64,000 nt of DNA, taken from contig NZ_MASW01000005.1 in the NCBI RefSeq assembly GCF_003202285.1, positions 372,001 through 436,000 of the forward strand. The letters are read 5' to 3'. The notes below the pieces were generated by a model. It saw only the letters and a list, made by a program, of their open reading frames with translations. It had not been told where the DNA came from and ran no database searches. Below are positions 18,461 through 26,845 of this stretch, in pieces. Origin of the DNA: Prauserella muralis. GTDB taxonomy: Bacteria; Actinomycetota; Actinomycetes; Mycobacteriales; Pseudonocardiaceae. Position 1 is the first letter of the stretch; each line of letters begins with the position of its first letter. The position numbers and the translations under genes are program-made.

Positions 18461-19054
18461 ATGCGGCACAATCCCGCCAGGAGAGCAGCTCTGCTCGACG
18501 GGGCCATCGAGGTGCTCGCCAGGGAGGGCGCCCGCGGGCTGACGTTCCGGTCGGTGGACACGGAGGCGCAGGTCCCCCACGGCACGGCGTCCAACTACTT
18601 CGCCAACCGCGACGACCTGCTGATCCAGGTCGGACACCGCTGCTACGAGCGACTGGAGCCGGAGCAGGACGTGGTGGCGGCGGCGCTGGAGGGCCCGCGG
18701 GACCGCGGCCGGGTCACCGAGCTGATGCGCGACATCGTGGAGCGGTTGAGCGAGTTCCGTTCGGGCTACCTCGCGTTGCTGGAGCTGCGGCTGGAGGCCA
18801 CGCGCAGGCCGGAGCTGCGCAGGCTGCTGACCGAGCGGATCCGGGCCGACGTGGAGGCCAACATCGACTTCCACGACCGGGCCGGGCTTCCGGGCGACGC
18901 GACCACGGTGGTCGTGCTGTACCTCGCGCTGAACTGGCTGGTGCTCGAGCGGCTGACGCTGCCGGGCGTGTTTCCCGAGCGGCCGGGCGAGGACCTGATC
19001 GCCGCCGTGGTCGAGCGCCTGCTGCCCGATCCGGCGCGCGAGTCAGATGTATAA
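18461..19054 (+). CDS. TetR/AcrR family transcriptional regulator
   Basis: A 197-residue repressor. The helix-turn-helix lies at about residues 11-50 (LLDGAIEVLAREGARGLTFR, then VDTEAQVPHGTASNYFANRDDLL). The C-terminal two thirds form the helical ligand-binding domain, with ALLELRLEATRRPELRRLL typical of the family. The ATG at 18461 is preceded by GGGAGG. It most likely regulates itself and the divergent reductase gene. Its last codons fall inside a 27-bp repeat that also carries the promoter of the next gene. Confidence 0.88.
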   Translation: MRHNPARRAALLDGAIEVLAREGARGLTFRSVDTEAQVPHGTASNYFANRDDLLIQVGHRCYERLEPEQDVVAAALEGPRDRGRVTELMRDIVERLSEFRSGYLALLELRLEATRRPELRRLLTERIRADVEANIDFHDRAGLPGDATTVVVLYLALNWLVLERLTLPGVFPERPGEDLIAAVVERLLPDPARESDV

Positions 19055-19072
19055 CGACCTATACTGCGCGGC
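19046..19072 (+). repeat. 27-bp direct repeat, copy 1 (with -10 element)
   Basis: Begins GATGTATAACGACCTATAC and is repeated at 19409-19435 with one mismatch in 27. This copy encodes the last residues and TAA stop of the TetR gene (Asp-Val-stop) and contains TATACT (19060-19065), 7 nt before the ATG at 19073, the geometry of a leaderless promoter. Confidence 0.85.
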
Positions 19073-19417
19073 ATGACTGATGCGTCTCCGGAAACCCTGC
19101 ACGCGCCGATCACCGCGGCCGACATCCTGGCCTGGCTGGAGAATGCCGCACTCGCCGTGGCGGCGGGGGAGGTGCCGGCGGACGAGCTGATCGCCTTGCT
19201 GGGGGAGCTGCGGCAGGCCTCGACGGCGTGTGCCAATGCCTCGGACTGGGCGTTGCTCGCCGCCAGGGAGGCGGGGGCGAGTCTGCGCCAGATCGCGCCC
19301 GTCTTCGGCAAGGGCTACGTCCGCGCGCCCGCGGCCCGCCTGGAGAAGCTGCACCGCGAGGTGCTGAGCTCCGAGCAGTTCCTCGAGCTCATGCGCCGTC
19401 GTCACCAGGATGTATAA
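19073..19417 (+). CDS. Small helical protein with predicted HTH, bounded by 27-bp repeats
   Basis: A 114-residue protein, mostly alpha-helical. The segment SDWALLAAREAGASLRQIAP followed by VFGKGYVRAPAARLEKLHR (about 60-100) resembles a helix-turn-helix of the type found in small actinobacterial regulators; the N-terminal part (ITAADILAWLENAALAVAAG) is an amphipathic helix. No enzymatic motif is visible and I do not recognise the family. The ATG lies 7 nt after TATACT. Its C-terminal codons and stop (Asp-Val-stop) lie in the second copy of the repeat, just as the preceding TetR gene ends in the first copy. A self-regulating DNA-binding protein is a reasonable guess only. Confidence 0.7.
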   Translation: MTDASPETLHAPITAADILAWLENAALAVAAGEVPADELIALLGELRQASTACANASDWALLAAREAGASLRQIAPVFGKGYVRAPAARLEKLHREVLSSEQFLELMRRRHQDV

Positions 19418-19435
19418 CGACCTATACGGCGCGGC
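19409..19435 (+). repeat. 27-bp direct repeat, copy 2
   Basis: Matches 19046-19072 at 26 of 27 positions. It supplies the end of the 114-residue protein gene and a weaker -10-like TATACG (19423-19428) ahead of the aldo/keto reductase region. Spacing between copies is 363 bp, start to start. Confidence 0.85.
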
Positions 19436-19436
19436 T

Positions 19437-19478
19437 ATGGGCGACGTGCCCGCCGCCCGTTACCGTGACCTTCGATGA
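19437..19478 (+). CDS. Possible 13-codon leader peptide before the aldo/keto reductase
   Basis: ATG at 19437 opens MGDVPAARYRDLR and stops with TGA at 19476-19478, overlapping the reductase ATG as ATGA. It begins 8 nt after TATACG of repeat copy 2. The reductase itself has no Shine-Dalgarno sequence, so coupled re-initiation would explain its translation. An alternative is that TACCGT (19461-19466), 8 nt before the reductase ATG, drives near-leaderless transcription, making this short frame irrelevant. Confidence 0.3.
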   Translation: MGDVPAARYRDLR

Positions 19479-20413
19479 ACAACATCGCACGGACGGCGGT
19501 GGGCCTCGCCGCTCTCGGCAGACCTGCGTACATCAACGTCGGCAGGGTGGGGGAGCTGCCTGCCCAGCGGAATGTCGGCGCCATGCGGGCGGCGACGCAT
19601 GCGGTGCTCGACGAGGCGTACGCCCGCGGGGTGCGGCGCGTCGACGCCGCCCGTTCCTACGGCAGGGCCGAGGAGTTCCTGGCGGACTGGCTGTCCGCGC
19701 GCGGGCACGGCGACGTGGTCGTGTCCAGCAAGTGGGGCTACGCCTACGTCGGCGACTGGCGGCCGGACGCCTCCGTGCACGAGGTCAAGGAACACTCCCT
19801 GGCGCGCTTTCGCGCGCAGTGGCGGGAGACGACGGCGCTGCTGGGCGGCGTGCTGTCGCTCTACCAGGTGCACTCGCTCACCGCGGACAGCCCGCTGTTC
19901 ACCGATGAGCCGCTGCTGGAGGCGCTCGCGGGCCTCGCCGACGAGGGCGTGCGGGTCGGCTTCTCCACCTCGGGACCCGCGCAGGCCGACACCATCCGCA
20001 GAGCGCTGACGCTGGAGGTCGCGGGCAGGCGCGTGTTCACCGCCGTGCAGTCGACGTGGAACCTGCTGGAGCCCTCGGCCGGGCTCGCGCTGGCCGAGGC
20101 GCACGACGAGGGTGTGCTCGTGCAGCTGAAGGAAACCCTGGCCAACGGCAGACTCGCCGTGGAACCGCCGCCGGCCGTGGCCGCGCTGGCGAGGACCCGG
20201 CGCGTACGGCCGGACGCCATCGCGCTCGCCGCGGCCTACGCCGAGACGTGGGCGGACGTCGTCCTGGTCGGCCCCGCGAGCGTGGCCCAGCTCGCCGCCA
20301 ACCTGGCGGGCGCCGAGCTGGAGCTCACCGACGCCGAGCTCGAGACGCTGGCCGAGCTGCGCGAGAGCCCGGAGGCCTACTGGGCCCGCCGCTCGGCGCT
20401 CGCCTGGCGATGA
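19475..20413 (+). CDS. Aldo/keto reductase
   Basis: A 312-residue NADPH-dependent TIM-barrel oxidoreductase. The catalytic tetrad is visible: Asp and Tyr in GVRRVDAARSYGRAEEFL (about 50-60), Lys in VVSSKWGYAYVG (about 88), His in LYQVHSLTADS (about 133). Cofactor-binding strand VQSTWNLLEPSAG and the C-terminal LAAAYAETWADVVLVGPAS follow. The family resembles L-fucose/D-arabinose dehydrogenase-like AKRs, but the substrate is not certain. ATG at 19475 lacks a ribosome-binding site. The next gene starts 47 bp downstream. Confidence 0.9.
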   Translation: MNNIARTAVGLAALGRPAYINVGRVGELPAQRNVGAMRAATHAVLDEAYARGVRRVDAARSYGRAEEFLADWLSARGHGDVVVSSKWGYAYVGDWRPDASVHEVKEHSLARFRAQWRETTALLGGVLSLYQVHSLTADSPLFTDEPLLEALAGLADEGVRVGFSTSGPAQADTIRRALTLEVAGRRVFTAVQSTWNLLEPSAGLALAEAHDEGVLVQLKETLANGRLAVEPPPAVAALARTRRVRPDAIALAAAYAETWADVVLVGPASVAQLAANLAGAELELTDAELETLAELRESPEAYWARRSALAWR

Positions 20414-20459
20414 CTAGTGTCTGGGCCCTGCCCGGAGCCGTTCGAGGGGACAAACAGGG

Positions 20460-21116
20460 GTGCGTCCAGCACGCAGGGTGATCATCGTCGCGGCGTTCAC
20501 GGTGGCCGGCCTGACCGGCTGCGCCGATCGGCCGAACGACCTCGACACCTACTACGACGAGACGACGACCAGGGCCGCGCAGCCCCGCAGCGCGCCGTCC
20601 GCCACGGCGTCCCGGCCGGGGACGGAACCGGCGCCTGCCTCGCCGACCGTCGACGAGGTGGCGCTGGCGGAGACGGCCGGTGCCGCCGTGCTCACCGCCG
20701 AGGACGTGGCGGCGGAGGGCGTGCGGCCGGCGGCGCCGGCTCCGGTCGCCTCCGGCTGTCTCGCCGAGGTGCCTCGCGGGCTGTCGCCTGCGGGCAGCCG
20801 GGACGCCCGCTGGGAGTATCCGACGGGCTCGGCTCTGGAGCAGCTGGTGAGCGTGTATCCGGACGCCCGCGCGGCCGACGTGCTCGCGGCCCGCGTGCGC
20901 TGCGCGGGGCAGGAGCTGGCCGTGCCCGCGCAGCCCGGCATCGACGGCCAGAGCGCCTGGTGCGAGGGCGCGACCTGCGCCGTGCTGCTCGCGGGCGGCA
21001 CGGTGCTCTCCGGCATCCAGGTGACGGCGGGCGACGCGCAGCGGGCGGCCGAGGCCGTGCGGCGACTCGCGCCGGTGGCGGCGGCGCGCCTGGCCGACAG
21101 CGCGGCCAGCCCCTGA
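20460..21116 (+). CDS. Putative lipoprotein
   Basis: A 218-residue secreted protein. The N terminus MRPARRVIIVAAFTVAGLTG followed by Cys21 is a type II signal peptide with lipobox LTGC. A Thr/Ala/Pro-rich linker (about 35-65) leads to a domain with conserved cysteines (SGCLAEV, RVRCAGQELAV, SAWCEGATCAVLL), likely two disulfides. The C-terminal half AQRAAEAVRRLAPVAAARL is helical. Function unknown. The GTG at 20460 sits 40 bp after TAGTGT (20415-20420), a possible -10. Confidence 0.8.
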   Translation: MRPARRVIIVAAFTVAGLTGCADRPNDLDTYYDETTTRAAQPRSAPSATASRPGTEPAPASPTVDEVALAETAGAAVLTAEDVAAEGVRPAAPAPVASGCLAEVPRGLSPAGSRDARWEYPTGSALEQLVSVYPDARAADVLAARVRCAGQELAVPAQPGIDGQSAWCEGATCAVLLAGGTVLSGIQVTAGDAQRAAEAVRRLAPVAAARLADSAASP

Positions 21117-21127
21117 TCCGCGTCCGG

Positions 21128-21637
21128 CTACCTCTGCCTGCGGAACCACTCCAGGATCGCGAGCCTGCCGTCCGGGACCAGGGGACCGTCCGGGTCCTCC
21201 GCCCACTCGCGGAGCCGCTCCAGCGGCAGCCACTCGCCGCCGACGATCTCCTCCGGCTGGTGGACGACGGGGCCGTCCCAGCGCACCTCGAACGTGAAGT
21301 CGTGGCAGCGGATCGGCGGACGGCGGAACACCACCCGGAACAGCGGCCGCAGCGGGACGTCCCGGATGCCCAGCTCCTCGGCGAGCTCCCTCGCGGCGCA
21401 CTGCTCCGGGGTCTCGCCGCTGGCGACCACTCCGCCCGCCCAGCAGTCGCACGCGGACGGGAACACGTCCTTGTCCGGCGCCCTGCGGTGCACGTAGACC
21501 CGCTCGCCGTCACCGGAACGGACCAGCACCATCGACGCGGCGTGCCACAGCCCCCGTGCGCGCATGTCGGCGCGGGTCGCGCTGCCGGTCACCGCGCCGT
21601 GCTCGTCGTAGATCGCAACAAGCTCGTCACCGCCCAC
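21128..21637 (-). CDS. Nudix hydrolase
   Basis: A 169-residue Nudix protein. The Nudix box reads [20 protein letters not shown] followed by ELGI, satisfying G-x5-E-x7-R-E-x2-E-E-x-G-x. The N-terminal part [20 protein letters not shown] with [12 protein letters not shown] resembles the YfcD/isopentenyl-diphosphate isomerase-like branch, which hydrolyses nucleoside diphosphate derivatives. The substrate is unknown. The gene converges on the lipoprotein gene (11-bp gap) and diverges from dop (38-bp gap). GTG at 21637 has no clear ribosome-binding site. Confidence 0.9.
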   Translation of the reverse strand: MGGDELVAIYDEHGAVTGSATRADMRARGLWHAASMVLVRSGDGERVYVHRRAPDKDVFPSACDCWAGGVVASGETPEQCAARELAEELGIRDVPLRPLFRVVFRRPPIRCHDFTFEVRWDGPVVHQPEEIVGGEWLPLERLREWAEDPDGPLVPDGRLAILEWFRRQR

Positions 21638-21675
21638 CGGGGGATGGTCGCACGATGCACCGTAGGCTGGAGGAC

Positions 21676-23178
21676 ATGCGGCGGATCATGGGAACCGAGG
21701 TGGAATACGGGATCGCGGTCCCGGGCGACGCGACCGCCAACCCGGTGCTGACCTCCACCCAGGTGGTGCTTGCCTACGCGGCGGCCGCGGACATCCCGCG
21801 GGCCCGCAGGGCGAGGTGGGACTACGAGGTCGAGTCCCCGTTGCGTGACGCGCGCGGCTTCGACCTCGCGGGGCCGGGCCAGCAGGGCCACGACCCGGAC
21901 GTGGAGGATCTGGGCGCCGCCAACGTCATCCTCACCAACGGGGCCCGGCTCTACGTCGACCACGCCCACCCGGAGTACTCGGCGCCGGAGGTCACCAACG
22001 CGCGCGACGGCGTGATCTGGGACAAGGCGGGGGAGCGCGTGATGGAGGAGGCGGCCATCCGGGCCGCCACCGTGCCCGGGCAGCCGCCGCTGCAGCTCTA
22101 CAAGAACAACGTAGACGGCAAGGGCGCGAGCTACGGCACGCACGAGAACTACTTGATGGCCCGCTCCACGCCGTTCACCGCGGTGATCGCCGGGCTGACA
22201 CCGTTCTTCGTCTCGCGCCAGGTCATCACCGGCTCCGGCAGGGTCGGCATCGGCCCGCAGGGCGAGGAGCCCGGCTTCCAGCTGTCCCAGCGCTCTGACT
22301 ACATCGAGGTCGAGGTCGGCCTGGAGACCACGCTCAAGCGCGGCATCATCAACACGCGCGACGAGCCGCACGCCGACGCGGACAAGTACCGCAGGCTGCA
22401 CGTCATCATCGGCGACGCGAACCTCGCCGAGTACTCGACGTTCCTCAAGCTGGGCACCACCGCGCTGGTCATCGACCTGATCGAGGCGGGGGTGCGGTTC
22501 GACGACCTCAAGCTCGACGAGCCGGTGCGTGCCGTGCACCAGATCAGCCACGACCCGACGCTGAAGGTGAAGGTCGAGCTGGCCAATGGCCGCAAGTACA
22601 CCGGGCTCGACCTGCAGTACGCCTACCACGAGATGGTGGCGGCCCACCTGGAGCGGGAGGGCGCCGACGAGCAGTCGAAGGAGGTGCTGCGGGTCTGGGG
22701 CGAGGTGCTCGACGCGCTGGCGAGGGACCCGGCCGAGTGCGCCGACCGGCTCGACTGGCCCGCGAAGCTGCGCCTGCTGGAGGCCTACCGCGAGCGCGAC
22801 CAGCTCGGCTGGGCCGCGCCGCGACTGCACCTGGTCGACCTGCAGTATTCGGACGTGCGCCTCGACAAGGGCCTGTACAACCGGCTGGTGACGCGGGGCT
22901 CGATGAAGCGGCTGGTCAGCGAGGAGGAGGTGCAGGCGGCGATCACGACCCCGCCGTCGGACACGCGCGCCTACTTCCGTGGCAGGACGCTGGAGAAGTA
23001 CGCCACCTCCATCGCGGCCGCCTCGTGGGACTCGGTGATCTTCGACGTCGGCAAGGAGTCGCTGGTGCGGATCCCGACCCTGGAGCCGCTGCGGGGCACC
23101 AAGGCGCACGTCGGCAAGCTGCTCGACGAGGCCGCGACCGCGGAGGAACTGGTCGAGGCGCTGACCAGTTCCGAGTAG
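21676..23178 (+). CDS. dop: Depupylase / Pup deamidase
   Basis: Removes Pup from tagged proteins and, where Pup ends in Gln, converts it to Glu. It is a 500-residue member of the glutamine-synthetase-like carboxylate-amine ligase fold. Key residues are Glu8 and Glu10 (GTEVEYG, Mg-ATP binding), Asp95 in [15 protein letters not shown] (nucleophile), and the Dop-specific loop [19 protein letters not shown] (about 62-80) that separates it from Paf[19 protein letters not shown] and [19 protein letters not shown] are diagnostic. The ATG at 21676 has TAGGCT 7 nt upstream and a GGAGG in the same interval. Since the local Pup ends in Glu, deamidation should be unnecessary. Confidence 0.96.
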   Translation: MRRIMGTEVEYGIAVPGDATANPVLTSTQVVLAYAAAADIPRARRARWDYEVESPLRDARGFDLAGPGQQGHDPDVEDLGAANVILTNGARLYVDHAHPEYSAPEVTNARDGVIWDKAGERVMEEAAIRAATVPGQPPLQLYKNNVDGKGASYGTHENYLMARSTPFTAVIAGLTPFFVSRQVITGSGRVGIGPQGEEPGFQLSQRSDYIEVEVGLETTLKRGIINTRDEPHADADKYRRLHVIIGDANLAEYSTFLKLGTTALVIDLIEAGVRFDDLKLDEPVRAVHQISHDPTLKVKVELANGRKYTGLDLQYAYHEMVAAHLEREGADEQSKEVLRVWGEVLDALARDPAECADRLDWPAKLRLLEAYRERDQLGWAAPRLHLVDLQYSDVRLDKGLYNRLVTRGSMKRLVSEEEVQAAITTPPSDTRAYFRGRTLEKYATSIAAASWDSVIFDVGKESLVRIPTLEPLRGTKAHVGKLLDEAATAEELVEALTSSE

Positions 23179-23217
23179 GCAGCCGGGGGCCGGGAAGATC
23201 ACCGGAGGCCAACGAAA

Positions 23218-23234
23218 CCCCCGAACGTCGGGGG
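23218..23234 (+). terminator. Hairpin between dop and pup
   Basis: A perfect 7-bp stem CCCCCGA/TCGGGGG with a 3-nt loop. It sits 39 bp after the dop stop and just before the pup promoter, so it may attenuate read-through and let pup be expressed separately. Confidence 0.5.
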
Positions 23235-23241
23235 CTCTAGG

Positions 23242-23247
23242 TAGGCT
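23242..23247 (+). promoter_or_regulatory. Candidate -10 element of pup
   Basis: TAGGCT, the same hexamer found before dop, metH and others, lies 30 bp before the pup ATG. Unlike those genes pup keeps a leader of about 24 nt carrying GGGAGG. Confidence 0.5.
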
Positions 23248-23277
23248 AGGACGTACCAGCCACACCGGGAGGCGAGT

Positions 23278-23472
23278 ATGGCTCAGGAGAAGGTAGAGAA
23301 GCACGGCGGCGGCGACTCCGACGAGGATGTCGAGGCCGGCGCGCCGGCAGGCCAGGAACGCCGCGAGAAGCTCGGTGAGGACGTCGACACGATTCTCGAC
23401 GAGATCGACGACGTGCTCGAGGAGAACGCTGAGGACTTCGTGCGTGCGTACGTGCAAAAGGGCGGTGAGTGA
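23278..23472 (+). CDS. pup: Prokaryotic ubiquitin-like protein Pup, ending Gly-Gly-Glu
   Basis: The 64-residue protein modifier. The C-terminal half (VDTILDEIDDVLEENAEDFV then RAYVQKGGE) is the conserved Mpa- and PafA-binding region; the N-terminal half is disordered and charged. The gene ends GGT-GAG-TGA, so Pup is made with Glu, not Gln, at its C terminus. It can then be ligated by PafA without prior deamidation by Dop. ATG at 23278 has GGGAGG 8 nt upstream. prcB follows after 78 bp. Confidence 0.97.
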   Translation: MAQEKVEKHGGGDSDEDVEAGAPAGQERREKLGEDVDTILDEIDDVLEENAEDFVRAYVQKGGE

Positions 23473-23550
23473 GCGGGGTCGGCCGATCCCATAAGCTTGC
23501 TGACCGGATTGCAGTCCCGCACCCTTCGTCGATGGGAACTACGAGCACGC

Positions 23551-24411
23551 ATGGAACACACTCCGCGCAACTCGGGCTTCGCGCTGCCCCACGCCTACCT
23601 GTCGTCGACGACCTCGTCCTTCGTGGACTTTCTGCGCGTGCAGGCGCCTGACCTGCTGCCGAGCAAGCGCCCCGAGGGCGGCTTCGCGCCCGGCAGCGGG
23701 CTCGAGCCGCCGCACGGCACCACGATCGTCGCGTCGACGTTCAACGGCGGCGTGCTGATCGCCGGCGACCGCAGGGCCACCAGCGGCAACACCATCGCGT
23801 CGCGTGACATGGAGAAGATCCACGTCACGGACGCGTACTCGGCCGTCGGCATCGCGGGCACGGCGGGCATCGCGCTGGAGCTGGTCCGGCTCTACACCGT
23901 GGAGCTGGCCCACTACGAGAAGATCGAGGGCGTCTCGCTGTCGCTCGACGGCAAGACCAACAAGCTCGCCAACATGGTGAAGGGCAACCTCGACGTCGCG
24001 ATGGCGGGCCTGGCGGTGCTGCCGCTGTTCGTGGGCTACGACATCGACGCGAGCGACCCGAAACGGGCGGGCCGGATCGTGTCGTTCGACGTGACCGGTG
24101 GCCGGTACGAGGAGCACGCCGGATATCACGCGGTCGGCTCGGGCTCGCCCTATGCCAAGTCGGCGCTGAAGAAGCTCTACGACCCCGAGGCCGACGCGGA
24201 GTCGGCGGCGCGCGCGGCGATCGAGTCGCTCTACGACGCGGCCGACGACGACACCGCGACCGGCGGGCCGGACCTGGTGCGCAGGATCTACCCGACCGTC
24301 GTCACCATCACGGCCGAACACGGCGCTGTGAAGATGCCCGAGGAGGAGACCTCGGCGATCGCGCAGACCGTCGTCGAGAACCGGGCCGAGCGGCCGGGCA
24401 GGCTCGGCTAG
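23551..24411 (+). CDS. prcB: 20S proteasome beta subunit
   Basis: Catalytic subunit of the actinobacterial proteasome, 286 residues. A propeptide of 56 residues ends PPHG, after which Thr57 ([11 protein letters not shown]) becomes the N-terminal nucleophile after self-processing. Further active-site residues are Asp in [16 protein letters not shown] and Lys in [25 protein letters not shown] is the conserved C-terminal-half motif. ATG at 23551 is chosen by position of the propeptide; GATGGGAA lies upstream. prcA follows after 63 bp in an operon with pup. Confidence 0.97.
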   Translation: MEHTPRNSGFALPHAYLSSTTSSFVDFLRVQAPDLLPSKRPEGGFAPGSGLEPPHGTTIVASTFNGGVLIAGDRRATSGNTIASRDMEKIHVTDAYSAVGIAGTAGIALELVRLYTVELAHYEKIEGVSLSLDGKTNKLANMVKGNLDVAMAGLAVLPLFVGYDIDASDPKRAGRIVSFDVTGGRYEEHAGYHAVGSGSPYAKSALKKLYDPEADAESAARAAIESLYDAADDDTATGGPDLVRRIYPTVVTITAEHGAVKMPEEETSAIAQTVVENRAERPGRLG

Positions 24412-24474
24412 CGCCCGGACCGGCGGAGAAGAAGCCAGACCACCCTCGATCAGCACAGAGCGGAGCCAACGCCA

Positions 24475-25290
24475 GTGACGATGCCGCTGTACGCCTCGCC
24501 CGAGCAGTTGATGCGCGAGCGTTCCGAGCTTGCCAGGAAGGGCATTGCCCGGGGCCGGAGCGTCGTCGTGCTCAAGTACCGGAACGGGGTGCTGTTCGTC
24601 GCGGAGAACCCGTCGCCGACGCTGCACAAGGTCTCCGAGATCTACGACCGGATCGGCTTCGCCGCGGTCGGCCGCTACAGCGAGTTCGAGAACCTGCGCA
24701 AGGGCGGGATCCGCTACGTCGACCTGCAGGGTTACCAGTACGACCGCAGGGACGTCAGCGCCCGCTCGCTGGCCAACGTGTACGCCCAGACGCTGAGCAC
24801 GATCTTCACCGAGCAGCTCAAGCCGTTCGAGGTGGAGCTGTGCGTGGCGCAGGTGGGCGCGAACACCGACGAGGACGAGCTGTACCGGCTCACCTACGAC
24901 GGCTCGATCGTGGACGAGCCGAGGTTCATCGTGATGGGCGGGCAGGCGGACGCCATCAGCAGCAAGATGAAGGACACCTACGAGGCCGGCATGGAGCTGG
25001 CGGCCGGCCTGCGCGTGGCGGCGGAGGCTCTGCGTGCCCCGTCGAGCAACAGCTCCTCCGGCGGCAACGGTGACGGCGAGCCCGGCAAACTGGAGGTCGC
25101 CATCCTCGACCGCGATCGGCCGGGGCGGAAGTTCCGGCGGATCACCGGTGCGGCCCTGGACGCGCTCATGCCTGCCAAGACCGAGAAGGCCGCGTCGTCG
25201 GAGTCCGCCGAGCCCTCGTCAGGGGCCGAGGGCAACGGCGAGGAGCCCGGAAAGTCCGACGAGCAGGGCGGCGGCTCCTCGGCGGAGTAG
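24475..25290 (+). CDS. prcA: 20S proteasome alpha subunit
   Basis: Outer-ring subunit of the proteasome, 271 residues. The N-terminal gating segment [20 protein letters not shown] and helix [16 protein letters not shown] are typical, as are [19 protein letters not shown] and [16 protein letters not shown]. The C terminus beyond about residue 195 is a low-complexity Ser/Gly/Glu-rich tail ([16 protein letters not shown] end) with a short structured stretch between. The alpha ring receives the Mpa GQYL tails. Start is GTG at 24475. It ends 5 bp before the convergent PAP2-kinase gene. Confidence 0.97.
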   Translation: MTMPLYASPEQLMRERSELARKGIARGRSVVVLKYRNGVLFVAENPSPTLHKVSEIYDRIGFAAVGRYSEFENLRKGGIRYVDLQGYQYDRRDVSARSLANVYAQTLSTIFTEQLKPFEVELCVAQVGANTDEDELYRLTYDGSIVDEPRFIVMGGQADAISSKMKDTYEAGMELAAGLRVAAEALRAPSSNSSSGGNGDGEPGKLEVAILDRDRPGRKFRRITGAALDALMPAKTEKAASSESAEPSSGAEGNGEEPGKSDEQGGGSSAE

Positions 25291-25294
25291 CTGC

Positions 25295-26824
25295 TCACAG
25301 CCGGTAGATCGTGAGGGCGCTGGGCCGGGAGCGGAACCGGAACAGGGTGCCGAGCGGGCCGACCTCGCCGTCGGTGGCGACCCGGCGGTTGCCGTCGAGC
25401 AGTTCGACATCGAGTGCGGGCAGGTCGTACTGCCGGTAGACATGGCTGGCGTGGAGCGTCTTGGTCAGCACGGCGAGGACGAACCGGGCGCGTGAGTACG
25501 GCACGTCGGCGCGCAGATAGCGCACGTCGAGCAGGCCGGTGTCGAGTGCGGGGCGGCGGGACGGCCAGAATCCCTTGGGCGCGTAGGTGCCGTTGCCGAC
25601 GAACACCATCCAGACGAGGCGTGGCTTGCCGTTCAACCGGACCCGCAGCGGGCGCGCGCGGCGCAGGGTGCGGATCGTCGCGATGGCCGCCGAGGGCCAT
25701 TTGGGGTGCCGCTGCTGGATTTTCTCGCGCAACCGCACCATCTCGGGGTAGCCGCCGAGGCTGGCCGTGTTGACGAACCAGCGGCGCACCCGCTGGCCGT
25801 TGCCGGTGATCTCCACCTCGCCGAGGTCGATGCCGACGGCGGCGCCCGCCTCGGTGGCGGCGTCGGCGGCGGGCATCGAGCGGACGCCGACGTCGCGGGC
25901 GAAGTGGTTGAGCGTGCCGGCCGGGATGAGCGCCAGGGGCAGCCCGAAGTCGGCGGCGACGGCGGCCACCGAGGCGACGGTGCCGTCGCCGCCGGCGACG
26001 CCGAGCGCGCGCACGGAGCCCTCGCGGCGGCGGATCTCGGCGGTGAGCTGGCCTCGGATGTCCACGCCCTGGTCGGGGTAGAGCAGGGTGGCCTTGGGCC
26101 AGGCGAACCGGACCTCGGCGGTGGGGTCGACGTCGGCGTTGCCGGAGCCGGGGTTGACCACGGCGAGCATGTCCTCGCCGTCGCGCATGACGGGTGCCTC
26201 GGCGCGGTGCGCGGTGCGGCCCGGTGTGTCGGGGTGCAGGGGCCACCAGTGTTGGGTACCCAGACCTGCGGCGACGCCGAGCAGCGCGCCTGCGCCGACG
26301 TCGCTGGGCCAGTGCACGCCGGTGTGCACCCGGGAGTAGGCGACGGCGGCGCCGAGTGGCGCGAGCAGGGCTCCGGTCAGGGGCGATTCCATCGTGACGG
26401 CGGTGACGAACGCGGCGGCGGAGGCGGCGTGCCCGGACGGGAACGACGACGAGGTGGGCCGTTTGAGCAGCCTGCGGTGCTCGGGCACGGCCTCGGCGGC
26501 GGGTCGCCTGCGCGGGAACAGCGGCTTGCCGAGCAGGTTCGCGGTGGCGCTCGCGCCCGCGATGGCGGCCACGCCGCGCAGCGCGCCGCGCCGGGTGGAG
26601 CCCTTGCGGGTGGCCAGCACGGCGGCGACCGCCCACCAGAGGCGTCCCTTGTTGGCGGAGCGGGACAGCCTGGAGAGGGCGGCGTCGGCGCGCGAGGGCG
26701 GCAGCGCGGCGCTGCGGGCCATGAGCCTGCGGTCGCCGGTTCCCACCTGGCGCAGGCGCGTTCTGACGTGGGTCAACACGGTGTCCAACGGTACCGACAC
26801 TGTCTCGACGCCGATTTCCTTCAC
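25295..26824 (-). CDS. Bifunctional PAP2 phosphatase / diacylglycerol kinase family protein
   Basis: A 509-residue fusion. The N-terminal PAP2 domain (about 40-190) has the three phosphatase signatures: KPLFPRRRP, SSFPSGHAAS and YSRVHTGVHWPSD. The C-terminal lipid-kinase domain (about 205-509) has GVAGGDGTVAS and LIPAGTLNHFARDVG, typical of DAGK catalytic domains, and ends with a beta-sandwich (VEITGNGQRVRRWFVNTASL). The two halves have opposite chemistries, phosphate removal and phosphate addition on lipids. GTG at 26824 is used, before KEIGVETVSV; later GTG starts are possible. It separates prcA from pafA and diverges from pafA by 33 bp. Confidence 0.88.
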   Translation of the reverse strand: MKEIGVETVSVPLDTVLTHVRTRLRQVGTGDRRLMARSAALPPSRADAALSRLSRSANKGRLWWAVAAVLATRKGSTRRGALRGVAAIAGASATANLLGKPLFPRRRPAAEAVPEHRRLLKRPTSSSFPSGHAASAAAFVTAVTMESPLTGALLAPLGAAVAYSRVHTGVHWPSDVGAGALLGVAAGLGTQHWWPLHPDTPGRTAHRAEAPVMRDGEDMLAVVNPGSGNADVDPTAEVRFAWPKATLLYPDQGVDIRGQLTAEIRRREGSVRALGVAGGDGTVASVAAVAADFGLPLALIPAGTLNHFARDVGVRSMPAADAATEAGAAVGIDLGEVEITGNGQRVRRWFVNTASLGGYPEMVRLREKIQQRHPKWPSAAIATIRTLRRARPLRVRLNGKPRLVWMVFVGNGTYAPKGFWPSRRPALDTGLLDVRYLRADVPYSRARFVLAVLTKTLHASHVYRQYDLPALDVELLDGNRRVATDGEVGPLGTLFRFRSRPSALTIYRL

Positions 26825-26845
26825 CGTACTGCGGCGGTTAGCGCC

